Of a DNA stretch of 64,000 nt, positions 42,956 through 51,315 are shown piece by piece; positions within the stretch are counted from its first letter, which is position 1; each line of letters begins with the position of its first letter. The translations under genes and the position numbers were made by a program. The stretch is from Candidatus Poribacteria bacterium. Its GTDB lineage: Bacteria; Poribacteria; WGA-4E; WGA-3G. The notes under the pieces are model-generated. The model was not told where the DNA came from. It saw only the letters and a program-made list of their open reading frames with translations, and did no database searches. Where the stretch lies: NCBI GenBank assembly GCA_022826805.1, contig JAJDUH010000065.1:20286-84285 (forward strand). Reading direction: 5' to 3'.

Positions 42956-43106
42956 TTGTCGGTTGTCAGTTCGCTCCACTGCGTTCCGTTTTCGGTTGTC
43001 GGTCACCCGTTGTGGCAGTTGCGAACGTTTGCGATACCCACAGCAACCTCTGGACTGAGTACTGAAAGGGGCGCAGCCCCGTACTGAAAGCGTAGCGTAC
43101 TGACAA

Positions 43107-43802
43107 CTACTCATCCCCGCCGCCCAACAACCCTAACCGAAATAGGTAATAGAGTAGTGTCAGGAGACTTGTTACTGCTGCAGCGAGATAGGTTAAGAAC
43201 GCTGCATTAAGCACCTTGCTTGCATGTCGATTTTCTTCTGGCGAGAGCATTCCGGCTTCGTCCATTGCGACTTTGGCGCGTTTGCTGGCATCCCATTCAA
43301 CGGGAAGCGTGACGAGCGAAAAGACGACGCCTACTGCAAAGAGTCCGACACCAAGCAGCAGGAAGGGTTGAATAAAGAAGCCCACCATTATGAGAATATA
43401 CGAGAACATTGAACTAAAATTGGTTGCAGGTACGAGGGCGGTGCGCAGGTTTAGCATTGCATAGCCGTGTGCGTCCTGCATCGCATGCCCAGCTTCATGA
43501 CAGGCGACGCCTATTGCCGATAGCGATTGGCTCGAATAGACATCGTCTGACAGCCGCAGTGTTTTCTGACTTGGATCGTAATGGTCGCTGAGCCATCCGC
43601 TTGCGCGTTCAATCCGCACGCCACTTATCCCGTGTCTTTGGAGCATAAGTTGCGCGGCTTGTGCGCCTGTTAACCCGCCCCGCGAACCGACTTGTGAATA
43701 TTTTGAGAAAGTTCTTTTTGTGCGAAACGTCGCGTATAGGGACAGTGCGAGTCCTGGCGCGAGGAATACGAAGTACAGTGGATCAAAGAAACCCAAAAAC
43801 AT
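43107..43802 (-). CDS. Membrane zinc metallopeptidase (YugP-like)
   Basis: A 231-residue integral-membrane protease of the YugP/DUF family. The zinc-binding HExxH is HEAGHAMQDA; hydrophobic segments lie at about residues 3-22, 120-165 and 200-225. The glycine-rich end LGLLGGGDE is typical. It probably cleaves membrane or secreted proteins. I chose ATG 43802 because GGAGGT lies five bases upstream; the GTG at 43811 would overlap it. Downstream (42956-43106) there is only low-complexity CAGT/GTACTGA-type repeat sequence. Confidence 0.85.
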   Translation of the reverse strand: MFLGFFDPLYFVFLAPGLALSLYATFRTKRTFSKYSQVGSRGGLTGAQAAQLMLQRHGISGVRIERASGWLSDHYDPSQKTLRLSDDVYSSQSLSAIGVACHEAGHAMQDAHGYAMLNLRTALVPATNFSSMFSYILIMVGFFIQPFLLLGVGLFAVGVVFSLVTLPVEWDASKRAKVAMDEAGMLSPEENRHASKVLNAAFLTYLAAAVTSLLTLLYYLFRLGLLGGGDE

Positions 43803-43914
43803 AACAGACACCTCCAGATTGTGTTTTTATTTTTTTTTAGATATTCTTAGATTGTAGAAATTATATAGGATATTCTTGCGAAATTCAAGTGATTTTTGAA
43901 AATATATATGAATA

Positions 43915-43956
43915 GGCGAGGTTAGGAGGGAAACACCCAAGCAAAAACACCTCGTC
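43915..43956. repeat. GGCGAGGT-type palindrome, degenerate tail
   Basis: Arms GGCGAGGT and ACCTCGTC around the same AAACACCCAAGCAAAAAC core as at 32.86 kb, but with the CTAC tail lost. It lies in the 378-base gap between the metallopeptidase and the first DUF488 gene, which otherwise holds a TGTCTGAATTAGGATTTACA repeat (44107) and the promoter below. Confidence 0.75.
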
Positions 43957-44142
43957 AGCAGGTGGAGTGTTTTTAGCGCGATTCACGGAGGTTTCACGGA
44001 GGATTTTTTGGAGCCTTGATTCCACTGGGTTTCTGAACTTGGAATTGTGCGTTCTCCGTGAAAGCGGATTTTGGTTATATTTTATTTAACGAAATGGTCG
44101 TTGGTTGTCTGAATTAGGATTTACAGGATTTTAGGAGGCGCA

Positions 44143-44171
44143 TTGCCTTTTTGCGGATTTTATGATACTAT
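44143..44171 (+). promoter_or_regulatory. Promoter for the DUF488/RecQ cluster
   Basis: TTGCCT and TACTAT are 17 bases apart; the start point would fall about three bases before the ATG at 44181, giving a near-leaderless message. Confidence 0.5.
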
Positions 44172-44180
44172 ATCTCTATC

Positions 44181-44735
44181 ATGGGAAAACCATCTGCCCT
44201 CACTCCAATTTACACGATAGGTTACGGAAGCCGTTCGATAGCGGAACTCATTGAACTGCTACAGGTACATGGGATTGCCTACCTCATCGATGTCCGCTCA
44301 GCCCCTTATTCGCGCTACAAACCGGAATTCTCGAAAGCACAACTTGCGAATGCACTGGAACAACACGGTATCCGCTACATATTTATGGGGGATACACTCG
44401 GTGGTAGACCTGACGATGAAACCTGCTACGTCAATGGGAAAGTTGATTACGAAAAGGTGAAAGTCACGGCGTCTTATCAGCGTGGTATCCAACGTCTTCG
44501 GACCGCCTTCTCGCAACAACACTCTATTGTCCTGATGTGTAGTGAGGGAAAACCGGAAGAGTGCCACCGCTGTAAACTTATCGGTGCAACGCTCACGCAT
44601 GAAAATATAGCGGTCATGCATATCGACGAAACTGGTGAGCAGCTAACGCAAGATCAAGTTATTGAAAGGTTGACGGGCGGGCAACTGTCGATGTTTGGTG
44701 AGGAGACGTTTCATTCTCGAAAAAAACACCCCTAA
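44181..44735 (+). CDS. DUF488 family protein
   Basis: A 184-residue protein of DUF488, a family with a nucleotide-binding-like core and unknown activity. IYTIGYGSRSIAELIELLQ and LIDVRSAPYSRYKPEFSK open the domain and LMCSEGKPEECHRCKLIG carries the conserved cysteine/histidine cluster. It is the first of three genes on this strand; the gap to the next DUF488 gene is 11 bases. The family is often found near DNA-processing genes and in mobile or defence regions, which fits the RecQ gene that follows. Confidence 0.85.
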   Translation: MGKPSALTPIYTIGYGSRSIAELIELLQVHGIAYLIDVRSAPYSRYKPEFSKAQLANALEQHGIRYIFMGDTLGGRPDDETCYVNGKVDYEKVKVTASYQRGIQRLRTAFSQQHSIVLMCSEGKPEECHRCKLIGATLTHENIAVMHIDETGEQLTQDQVIERLTGGQLSMFGEETFHSRKKHP

Positions 44736-44746
44736 TTTAATCTATT

Positions 44747-45235
44747 ATGCAAATCAAAATTATTACTATCGGTGTGTACGGATTTGACGAGTCCAGTTTT
44801 TTTCAGGCTTTATGCCACGCGAAAGTTGATACCTTCTGTGATATCCGTAGCCGACGCGGTGTTCGCGGGGCAACTTATGCATTTGCTAACAGCACTCGAT
44901 TGCAAAAACGACTCGCTGAACTCGGTATCCGATACATCTATCGTAAAGACTTAGGACCGACAAAAACCGTCCGAGAAAAACAGGCAGCGGCGGACAGAGC
45001 GACGAAAACCGCAAAACGCAAACGCACTGCTTTGGGCAAAGCATTTATCGAAGCCTATCACACCGAATGCCTCACTGCTTTTGAACCTCAAAGCCTTTTG
45101 GATGAATTGGAACCGGATGCTAAAGTCGTTGCTCTCTTTTGTGTGGAAACCGCCCCTGAAGCATGCCATCGTTCATTGGTAGCGGATAAGTTAGCGAAAA
45201 CACTCAATTTGGAGGTCGAAGATATTTTACCGTGA
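44747..45235 (+). CDS. DUF488 family protein, second paralogue
   Basis: A 162-residue DUF488 protein with the same frame of motifs: IITIGVYGFDESSFFQAL, FCDIRSRRGVRG, and VALFCVETAPEACHRSLVADK with the conserved CHR. It is more basic in the middle (KTAKRKRTALGK) than its neighbour. The gene overlaps the start of the RecQ gene by four bases (GTGA), so translation is coupled. Having two different DUF488 proteins beside a helicase suggests a heterodimer or two subunits of one complex. Confidence 0.8.
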   Translation: MQIKIITIGVYGFDESSFFQALCHAKVDTFCDIRSRRGVRGATYAFANSTRLQKRLAELGIRYIYRKDLGPTKTVREKQAAADRATKTAKRKRTALGKAFIEAYHTECLTAFEPQSLLDELEPDAKVVALFCVETAPEACHRSLVADKLAKTLNLEVEDILP

Positions 45236-48200
45236 GAGTCTTAATTGTTGCGAAAACCCGGATGGGTGGTGGCGCATGCATCGGTGGGATTACGGAGACT
45301 GGAAAAAGTGTTCGACTGATTCCGTTTAATGCTGATCCACACGATGGCGCGAATAGAGAATATAACGTCGGCGAAATTTGGGAGATTTCCGCTGAACCTG
45401 AAACTTCACTAATTCCACCGCATAACGAAAATATTGTCGTTCATAAAAAGTCGCGCCTTCACACCACAAAAGACCTGAAAGACTTGGAAAGCACGATTGA
45501 ACTGTTAATGCCCCCGAAAATTGGAGATCCGCGAGAACTCTATGAAGGTTTATTGAAAACTACGGACAGCGGATCACTGTACGTCCCCCCTAGGGGTGAT
45601 ATTCCTCCCTATAGCACTACGTTTTGGCGAACGGATCAACAGCTTTCCCTCGAGCGAGAGATGCGAAAATTACGTTATCACTACCCTACTGGAAACGGTG
45701 GTTGCACACTCACTTTCGTTGGCTTTCAAAAACCCCTTGAAACGATTCCAGCAGGTACACTCTTGCGCGTGTCATTGGCACATTGGTGGAAACCAAGAGA
45801 TACACGGAACACAGAAGAACGCTGTTACGTGCAACTTTCTGGCTGGTTTCTTGAAGAAGTAATAGAAGAAGAAATACTATCCTTACCTGAACAAAGACAG
45901 CCACCACAAATGGAAACACCATCTTTAGAGATTCTCAGGAACGTTTTCGGTCATGATCAATTTCTGTCATTTCAGGAAGAGATCATTGAACGGATTCGTA
46001 ACGGCGAAGATACTTTGGTTGTTCTACCAACAGGGGGTGGAAAATCGCTCTGTTATCAATTGCCGGCGTGTGCCTTTAATGGATTGACTGTTGTCGTTTC
46101 ACCATTGATTGCCCTCATGCAAGACCAGGTGATGCAGTTAGGGCAAAAGGGAATCCGCGCTGCCTTCCTCAATCACACGGTTGAGGAAGCAGATTATATT
46201 GCTACAATGCAAGAAGTCAGGAATGGTGATATCAAGTTGCTTTATATTGCTCCTGAAACGCTTGTACAACGCCCTGAAATCCATGTAATGCTTTATGACT
46301 CAAATGTTATGTGCCTCGCCATTGATGAAGCCCACTGTGTTTCACAGTGGGGACACGATTTTCGTCCGACTTATCGTGAATTGGACTGGGTTCGTGAGCA
46401 ATTCCCCAATGCTGTATGTATTGCCCTAACAGCAACCGCGACCCCACGAGTCCAAGAGGATATCAAACAATCCCTTAACCTTCCAGCAAATAACCAATTT
46501 ATTGATAGTTTTAATCGCGAAAATCTTCTTATCTCCGTCGAACCCCGGTTTGAGTTACTCGGGCAGACCTTAGCATTTATAAAAAAACACGCTAATGAGT
46601 CAGGCATCATATACTGCATAAAAAGGACACATGTGGACTGGTTGCATGAGAATTTAGTAGCACACGGAATTTCGGCACGCCCCTATCATGCAGGTCTGGA
46701 TCGCGAAATACGCAAGCAAAATCAAGAGGCTTTTATCAACGGTGATATAGACGTGATAGTCGCTACAATTGCTTTTGGGATGGGAATTGATAAAGCGAAT
46801 GTGAGGTTTGTCCTGCATGCATGGCTGCCGAAGGATATGGAATCTTATTATCAGGAAATCGGTCGTTCTGGCCGGGATGGGGAACGTGCAGAATGTCTCC
46901 TGTTGTTCAGTCCGGATGATGAAGATACGATTAACGAATTCATCGATGATGGACATCCATCACAACGTGAAGGACGGATTGAAGCATTGCAAAAACTCAT
47001 TGCGTGGGCAACTTCACTAAAATGCCGCCGCAAAGCATTATTGGATTATTTTGGAGAGCAATACGAAAACGAAAATTGCGGGATGTGTGATAATTGCCGC
47101 AAGATGAGAATCGAGCAGGTGGATTTGACAATTCCTGCGCAAATGTTCTTATCTTGTCTTCATCGAGTTAATGAAAGCGAGGCAACAGAGGTTTTCGACG
47201 AAACATATTTCGTTGGTATTTTGCGAGGCGAAAATACGAGTATCCCTATTTGCCTACCAGCAGGGGCTTTGTATATCATTGATATTTTACACGGCGAGAA
47301 GCAAGAGAAGATTATTAAGAACAAACATAATAAACTTAGTACCTGGGGGATCGGCCTGGAGTACAGTAAAGCCCAGTGGTGCCATCTCGCTTTGCAATTT
47401 TTCCAAAACAATCTTTATGAACGCGATGAGGAAGATGGAAGCCTGCATTTGACAGATAAGGGTCGGAAAATCAACAGAAAAAAAATTACATCCGACGATC
47501 AATTTCGGGGTTTTCCGGTAGGTATGGTAGATATGGATTCGGAAAATAGTATAATCGTGGAATTGAACACTTATGAATCCGAATCCGAGGAACAATACCA
47601 GTACGATCCAGGGCTGTTTGAGAAACTTTGCCACAAACGTAGAAATATAGCAGAGGAAGAACTGATACAGGCATCGCGAGTTTTGCCGCGTGATTTATTG
47701 AAGGAGATGGCAACTCAATTACCACAGACACCGGAAGAATTTGGGCAGATTAAGGGCATAGGAAAAGTACGGATGAAATACCTTGATGATTTCTTGCCCA
47801 TCATCCGTGCGTATTGCGAAAAACATGGGGTGGATTCGGCAGAAAGCATAAGTGAAGCACCGAACACTCATGAACCAGTATCTAACAAACCTATACCTGA
47901 TACCCAGGGACTTTTCGAGAACCTGTGTGACAAACGTAAAGTGGTGGCAGCTCGCGAGAAGTTACCATTACACCATATTTTTAGCAACAAAACGTTGGAA
48001 GAAATGGTAAACCAATTACCACAATCGGTGGAAGCATTTAGGAAAATTCATCGTATTAGTCGTGTGAAAACTAAAAAATACGCTGACGACTTTTTACCAA
48101 TTATCCGTGCGTATTGTGAAGAACACAACATAGATTCAACAGAGAGCGAAACTGAAGAGCTGAATACATTTGAATCGACCCAAGAACATGAGATAGATTC

Positions 48201-48501
48201 AGTAGAGGGCGAAACCCAAGAACCGAATGCTTCTGAATCGGTATCTGCAGAATCGGACACCTACTCTCCAGAACTTTTTGAACAACTTCGCGATAAACGC
48301 AAAACGGTTGCCGATAGAGAAGGGGTTCCAGCGTTTGTCATCTTTTGGGATAAGACGCTGGAAGATATGGCTACCTATTTCCCACAAACGGAAGAAGAAT
48401 TTATACAAATTCATCGAGTTAGTCCCAATACAACCGAAAAATACGCCGATGATTTCTTACCAATCATCCGCGCGTATTGCGAGGAACATGATATTGAGTG
48501 A
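45232..48501 (+). CDS. RecQ helicase with novel N-terminal domain and three HRDC domains
   Basis: A 1089-residue fusion. Residues 1-212 form a domain not present in standard RecQ, beta-rich and starting VLIVAKTRMGGGACIGGITE; it may be a double OB-fold, but I cannot verify this. The RecQ helicase follows: Walker A PTGGGKS (265-271), DEAH at 365-368 in IDEAHCVSQWGHDFRP, motif VI QEIGRSGRDGE, then the zinc-binding and winged-helix RQC region (GMCDNC at about 617). Three HRDC domains (about 792-862, 893-962, 1012-1083) are joined by acidic, serine/threonine-rich linkers. The GTG start overlaps the DUF488 stop. A 3'-5' DNA helicase whose partners are probably the two DUF488 proteins. Confidence 0.88.
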   Translation: MRVLIVAKTRMGGGACIGGITETGKSVRLIPFNADPHDGANREYNVGEIWEISAEPETSLIPPHNENIVVHKKSRLHTTKDLKDLESTIELLMPPKIGDPRELYEGLLKTTDSGSLYVPPRGDIPPYSTTFWRTDQQLSLEREMRKLRYHYPTGNGGCTLTFVGFQKPLETIPAGTLLRVSLAHWWKPRDTRNTEERCYVQLSGWFLEEVIEEEILSLPEQRQPPQMETPSLEILRNVFGHDQFLSFQEEIIERIRNGEDTLVVLPTGGGKSLCYQLPACAFNGLTVVVSPLIALMQDQVMQLGQKGIRAAFLNHTVEEADYIATMQEVRNGDIKLLYIAPETLVQRPEIHVMLYDSNVMCLAIDEAHCVSQWGHDFRPTYRELDWVREQFPNAVCIALTATATPRVQEDIKQSLNLPANNQFIDSFNRENLLISVEPRFELLGQTLAFIKKHANESGIIYCIKRTHVDWLHENLVAHGISARPYHAGLDREIRKQNQEAFINGDIDVIVATIAFGMGIDKANVRFVLHAWLPKDMESYYQEIGRSGRDGERAECLLLFSPDDEDTINEFIDDGHPSQREGRIEALQKLIAWATSLKCRRKALLDYFGEQYENENCGMCDNCRKMRIEQVDLTIPAQMFLSCLHRVNESEATEVFDETYFVGILRGENTSIPICLPAGALYIIDILHGEKQEKIIKNKHNKLSTWGIGLEYSKAQWCHLALQFFQNNLYERDEEDGSLHLTDKGRKINRKKITSDDQFRGFPVGMVDMDSENSIIVELNTYESESEEQYQYDPGLFEKLCHKRRNIAEEELIQASRVLPRDLLKEMATQLPQTPEEFGQIKGIGKVRMKYLDDFLPIIRAYCEKHGVDSAESISEAPNTHEPVSNKPIPDTQGLFENLCDKRKVVAAREKLPLHHIFSNKTLEEMVNQLPQSVEAFRKIHRISRVKTKKYADDFLPIIRAYCEEHNIDSTESETEELNTFESTQEHEIDSVEGETQEPNASESVSAESDTYSPELFEQLRDKRKTVADREGVPAFVIFWDKTLEDMATYFPQTEEEFIQIHRVSPNTTEKYADDFLPIIRAYCEEHDIE

Positions 48502-48521
48502 AGTGCATCTTTTATTGCGTT

Positions 48522-50138
48522 TCAGTTTGAAGGTGGTGCTTGCATCACAGGAATAACATAACTCCGAATTGTCAAATCGTCTATCGTTTCTGTCTCTACT
48601 CGAGGCTCTGGATCCTGCCGATGATCGAAGACGATGTAGTACCCTTCCGTTACACCTTCAGACCTGAGATACGCAACAAGCTGCTTTTTACCCGCCTGAT
48701 AACGATTATCACCCCTCCAAATCTTTGTTTCTATGATATACTTTCGCTGGTTGTGGGTGATAATGATGTCCATTCTGCCTCTGCCGGTTTGCACCTCAAT
48801 ATGCATAAAACCGCCGATGAGTTTTACAAACTGGTCGAGATATGCAAGCAAAAGATGTCTGCCTACCGATTCTTGTGGTGTATCAGGAACTTGCAGAATT
48901 TTGAACCCTGCGCGTGCGATGAAATCCCGGAAATTATCGAGCAATAACTCCATACTAATCTGACCGGCAGGTGTGAGATAATCAAGAAATCCTTCGCGAT
49001 TTTCTTCAGGTAAGTACTCATCTTCCAAGCCGTTCACGACCGCCTTGAATGCCTGTAGAATGCAATACAGATAAATTGGATTCACTATTTCGCACATACC
49101 GTCGTCCCCTCTGGCAATGACCCCGTAGGTAGCAAGTTCACTGATAATGTCACTACGTAGGTTGAAATCAACACCGTCATCGCGCGCCATAATCCGCATC
49201 AGCAAATTTTCAAAACGTGGATCTTTTCGAATATTGGTAAGCAGATGCGTGAAGTTAACGTTATCTTCCTTAAGGAGTCGCGCGTGCGCCTCTGAAAAGT
49301 GCAGCATCGTAATCGGTTTTGTTTTCGGAATGTCCAACTCTTCGGTGAGAATCTGGGCGAATCGGTTGACAAGCACAGGTTGTCCAGCAGTCTGTTTATG
49401 AATAGATGCTATAACTTCTGGGACGAAAACTTGTCCGACCTCGTCTGTATATTGTCCAAGCAGCTCGTGTACCTGTTCAAGGGTAAAGTTGGGCAGCTGA
49501 AATTCATCTTGTATATTGAAAGGGGAAATTGATCGGTCATAATTAAGTTGGGCGATACTCTTAACACCAACGATGCCGACGCTGTGCGGACATCGTGGTT
49601 TCCCGGAAATGTAGATATGGCGGAGTGTATGAAGAAAATCGCTCAGAGCAGCTTGGGGAATACCATCGAATTCATCAATGATTAAGACGAATTGATGGGG
49701 CATTAGCAAACGCTCGAGGTGTCTAAAAAATCTCCTCATTGCGTGAGGATTCGTTAGTTTTGTGTTCTCCAACAATCGGGTTAAAGGCTCAGGCGGTGTA
49801 CCACGGCGTCGCTGGAACAAATTCTCAATTTCTTCGCAAATATCTTCGTAAAGATTGGCATAAAAGTCGGGAACAGAAGCGTTCTTATACACATCAAAAT
49901 TCAGTGGAATTGGGAAGTAAGCTGCCGATGAAGAGGTTACTGTTTGAGGGTCAGAATCCGCCGCGAGCAGGTCCAGGGCGTGTCGAAAGAAGGTGGTCTT
50001 ACCTGTTTGGCGCGGTGCGAAGATAACAACATAGCGCCCCTCTTTAACACGTTTGATGAAATCAGCGATCTCATTAGAACGTGAAACAACATAGTGCTCT
50101 TGAGGATTGACAGGACCTTGCGTCCAAAAACGTCTCAT
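48522..50138 (-). CDS. AAA ATPase fused to a PD-(D/E)XK-type nuclease
   Basis: A 538-residue protein of the AAA-ATPase-like family often seen on mobile and defence islands. The N-terminal ATPase has Walker A APRQTGKT and Walker B FVLIIDEFDG. The last 90 residues contain a nuclease-like core: GRMDIIITHNQRKYIIETKIW, with the D and ExK of the PD-(D/E)XK superfamily. It may recognise and cut DNA with ATP control. AAAGGAGGCGGAA precedes the ATG. It converges with the RecQ gene (20-base gap), which is suggestive but does not prove shared function. Confidence 0.78.
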   Translation of the reverse strand: MRRFWTQGPVNPQEHYVVSRSNEIADFIKRVKEGRYVVIFAPRQTGKTTFFRHALDLLAADSDPQTVTSSSAAYFPIPLNFDVYKNASVPDFYANLYEDICEEIENLFQRRRGTPPEPLTRLLENTKLTNPHAMRRFFRHLERLLMPHQFVLIIDEFDGIPQAALSDFLHTLRHIYISGKPRCPHSVGIVGVKSIAQLNYDRSISPFNIQDEFQLPNFTLEQVHELLGQYTDEVGQVFVPEVIASIHKQTAGQPVLVNRFAQILTEELDIPKTKPITMLHFSEAHARLLKEDNVNFTHLLTNIRKDPRFENLLMRIMARDDGVDFNLRSDIISELATYGVIARGDDGMCEIVNPIYLYCILQAFKAVVNGLEDEYLPEENREGFLDYLTPAGQISMELLLDNFRDFIARAGFKILQVPDTPQESVGRHLLLAYLDQFVKLIGGFMHIEVQTGRGRMDIIITHNQRKYIIETKIWRGDNRYQAGKKQLVAYLRSEGVTEGYYIVFDHRQDPEPRVETETIDDLTIRSYVIPVMQAPPSN

Positions 50139-50248
50139 TTCCGCCTCCTTTCCGCGAAGTAGATCAACAAAATATTGTATTACATCTGGTCGAAGAAATC
50201 AACAGCGAATTCAGTTTTCAGCATCCCATAACCCATAACCGCAACCTA

Positions 50249-51169
50249 CTATATCCCCCGAATTTTTTCTAAAAGGTGTGGAACGATGTCTGGTGTTGAT
50301 TCTCGATCTATCCATTCAAGACGGATATCCCCACGGAACCACGTCAACTGACGTTTGGCAAAGCGACGGGTGTTCTGCTTCAGTTGAGAGACTGCTTCCA
50401 TATACGTACAGTTCCCGTCCAGATACGCTATCAATTCTCTATAACCGAAACTTTGAAGGGCAACGGTATCACGGGCATAGCCTGCTGCTAATAACGTCTC
50501 GACTTCCGCTATTAAACCGTTGGCGAGCATCATATCGACACGTTGTTCAATACGGCGGTAGAGCAGCGCACGCGGCATCGTCAGACAGAAGGCGATAAAC
50601 GGATAGCGCTGTTTTTCTGGATGCCACTGCTGCTGAAGTTCGGACATTGGGGTACCTGTCAATTCATAGACTTCTAAGGCACGGATGACGCGGACGATGT
50701 TGTTGGGATGGATTCGGTCGGCAGACGCTGGATCACAGACATGGAGCCGTTCGTGAAGAACCTCAACACCGTGTTGTGCTGCCTCTTGCTCAAGCTGCTC
50801 ACGGAGGGTGGGATCTGCTCCGGGTCCCTCAAACAAGCCGTCAACAATCGCTCGGAAGTAGAGACCGGCACCGCCGACAAGTAGGGCCTGTTTGCCTCTG
50901 TTTTGGATGTCGGCGATCGCTGTGTCTACAAGGGATTGGTAGTCGGCGACGGAGAAGGGTTGGGAAATGTCTATGCAGTCTATGAGGTGATGCCGTGCCG
51001 CTTGCCGTTCTTCGAGGGTCGGTTTGGCGGTGCCGATATCCATCTGTCGATAGATTTGTCGGGAATCGACGGAGATAATTTCGGCATCAAGACGTTGTGC
51101 TAACTCAATTGCTATCTCTGTTTTACCAACCGCTGTGGGACCGAGGAGGCAGAGGAGTTTTGAGGTCAT
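50249..51169 (-). CDS. miaA: tRNA dimethylallyltransferase
   Basis: A 306-residue MiaA. Walker A is GPTAVGKT, then VDSRQIYRQMDIGTAKP, HHLIDCIDISQPFSVADY and GGAGLYFRAIVDGL, in the canonical order; TRRFAKRQLTWFRGD closes the enzyme. It adds a dimethylallyl group to A37 of tRNAs reading codons starting with U. It lies downstream of mnmA on the same strand; the gap carries two GTAG palindromes. Length is normal. Confidence 0.95.
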   Translation of the reverse strand: MTSKLLCLLGPTAVGKTEIAIELAQRLDAEIISVDSRQIYRQMDIGTAKPTLEERQAARHHLIDCIDISQPFSVADYQSLVDTAIADIQNRGKQALLVGGAGLYFRAIVDGLFEGPGADPTLREQLEQEAAQHGVEVLHERLHVCDPASADRIHPNNIVRVIRALEVYELTGTPMSELQQQWHPEKQRYPFIAFCLTMPRALLYRRIEQRVDMMLANGLIAEVETLLAAGYARDTVALQSFGYRELIAYLDGNCTYMEAVSQLKQNTRRFAKRQLTWFRGDIRLEWIDRESTPDIVPHLLEKIRGI

Positions 51170-51185
51170 TTTGGGTTCTACGATA

Positions 51186-51216
51186 GTTGGGTTTCACTAC
51201 GTTCAACCCAACCTAC
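51186..51216 (-). repeat. GTAG-headed palindrome (GTTGGGTT type)
   Basis: GTTGGGTT, loop, AACCCAAC, then CTAC. A larger relative with a 82-base loop lies at 52461-52562. Confidence 0.8.
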
Positions 51217-51276
51217 GGAACTGAAACTAACGCATGAAAAAGGCAAGGTAGTTTGCATTTAGGAGAATCTTCAGTC

Positions 51277-51297
51277 GGGGTTACAAACCCCTCCTAC
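51277..51297 (-). repeat. GTAG-headed palindrome (GGGGTT type), copy 1
   Basis: GGGGTTACAAACCCCTCCTAC. It is repeated 45 bases further on inside the end of mnmA. Confidence 0.8.
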
Positions 51298-51315
51298 AGT
51301 GGTGACAGGGAACCC

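Noticed and set aside
48522..50138. Grouping the AAA/nuclease gene with the RecQ cluster as one operon
   Set aside because: They are convergent, with stop codons 20 bases apart, so they cannot share a transcript.
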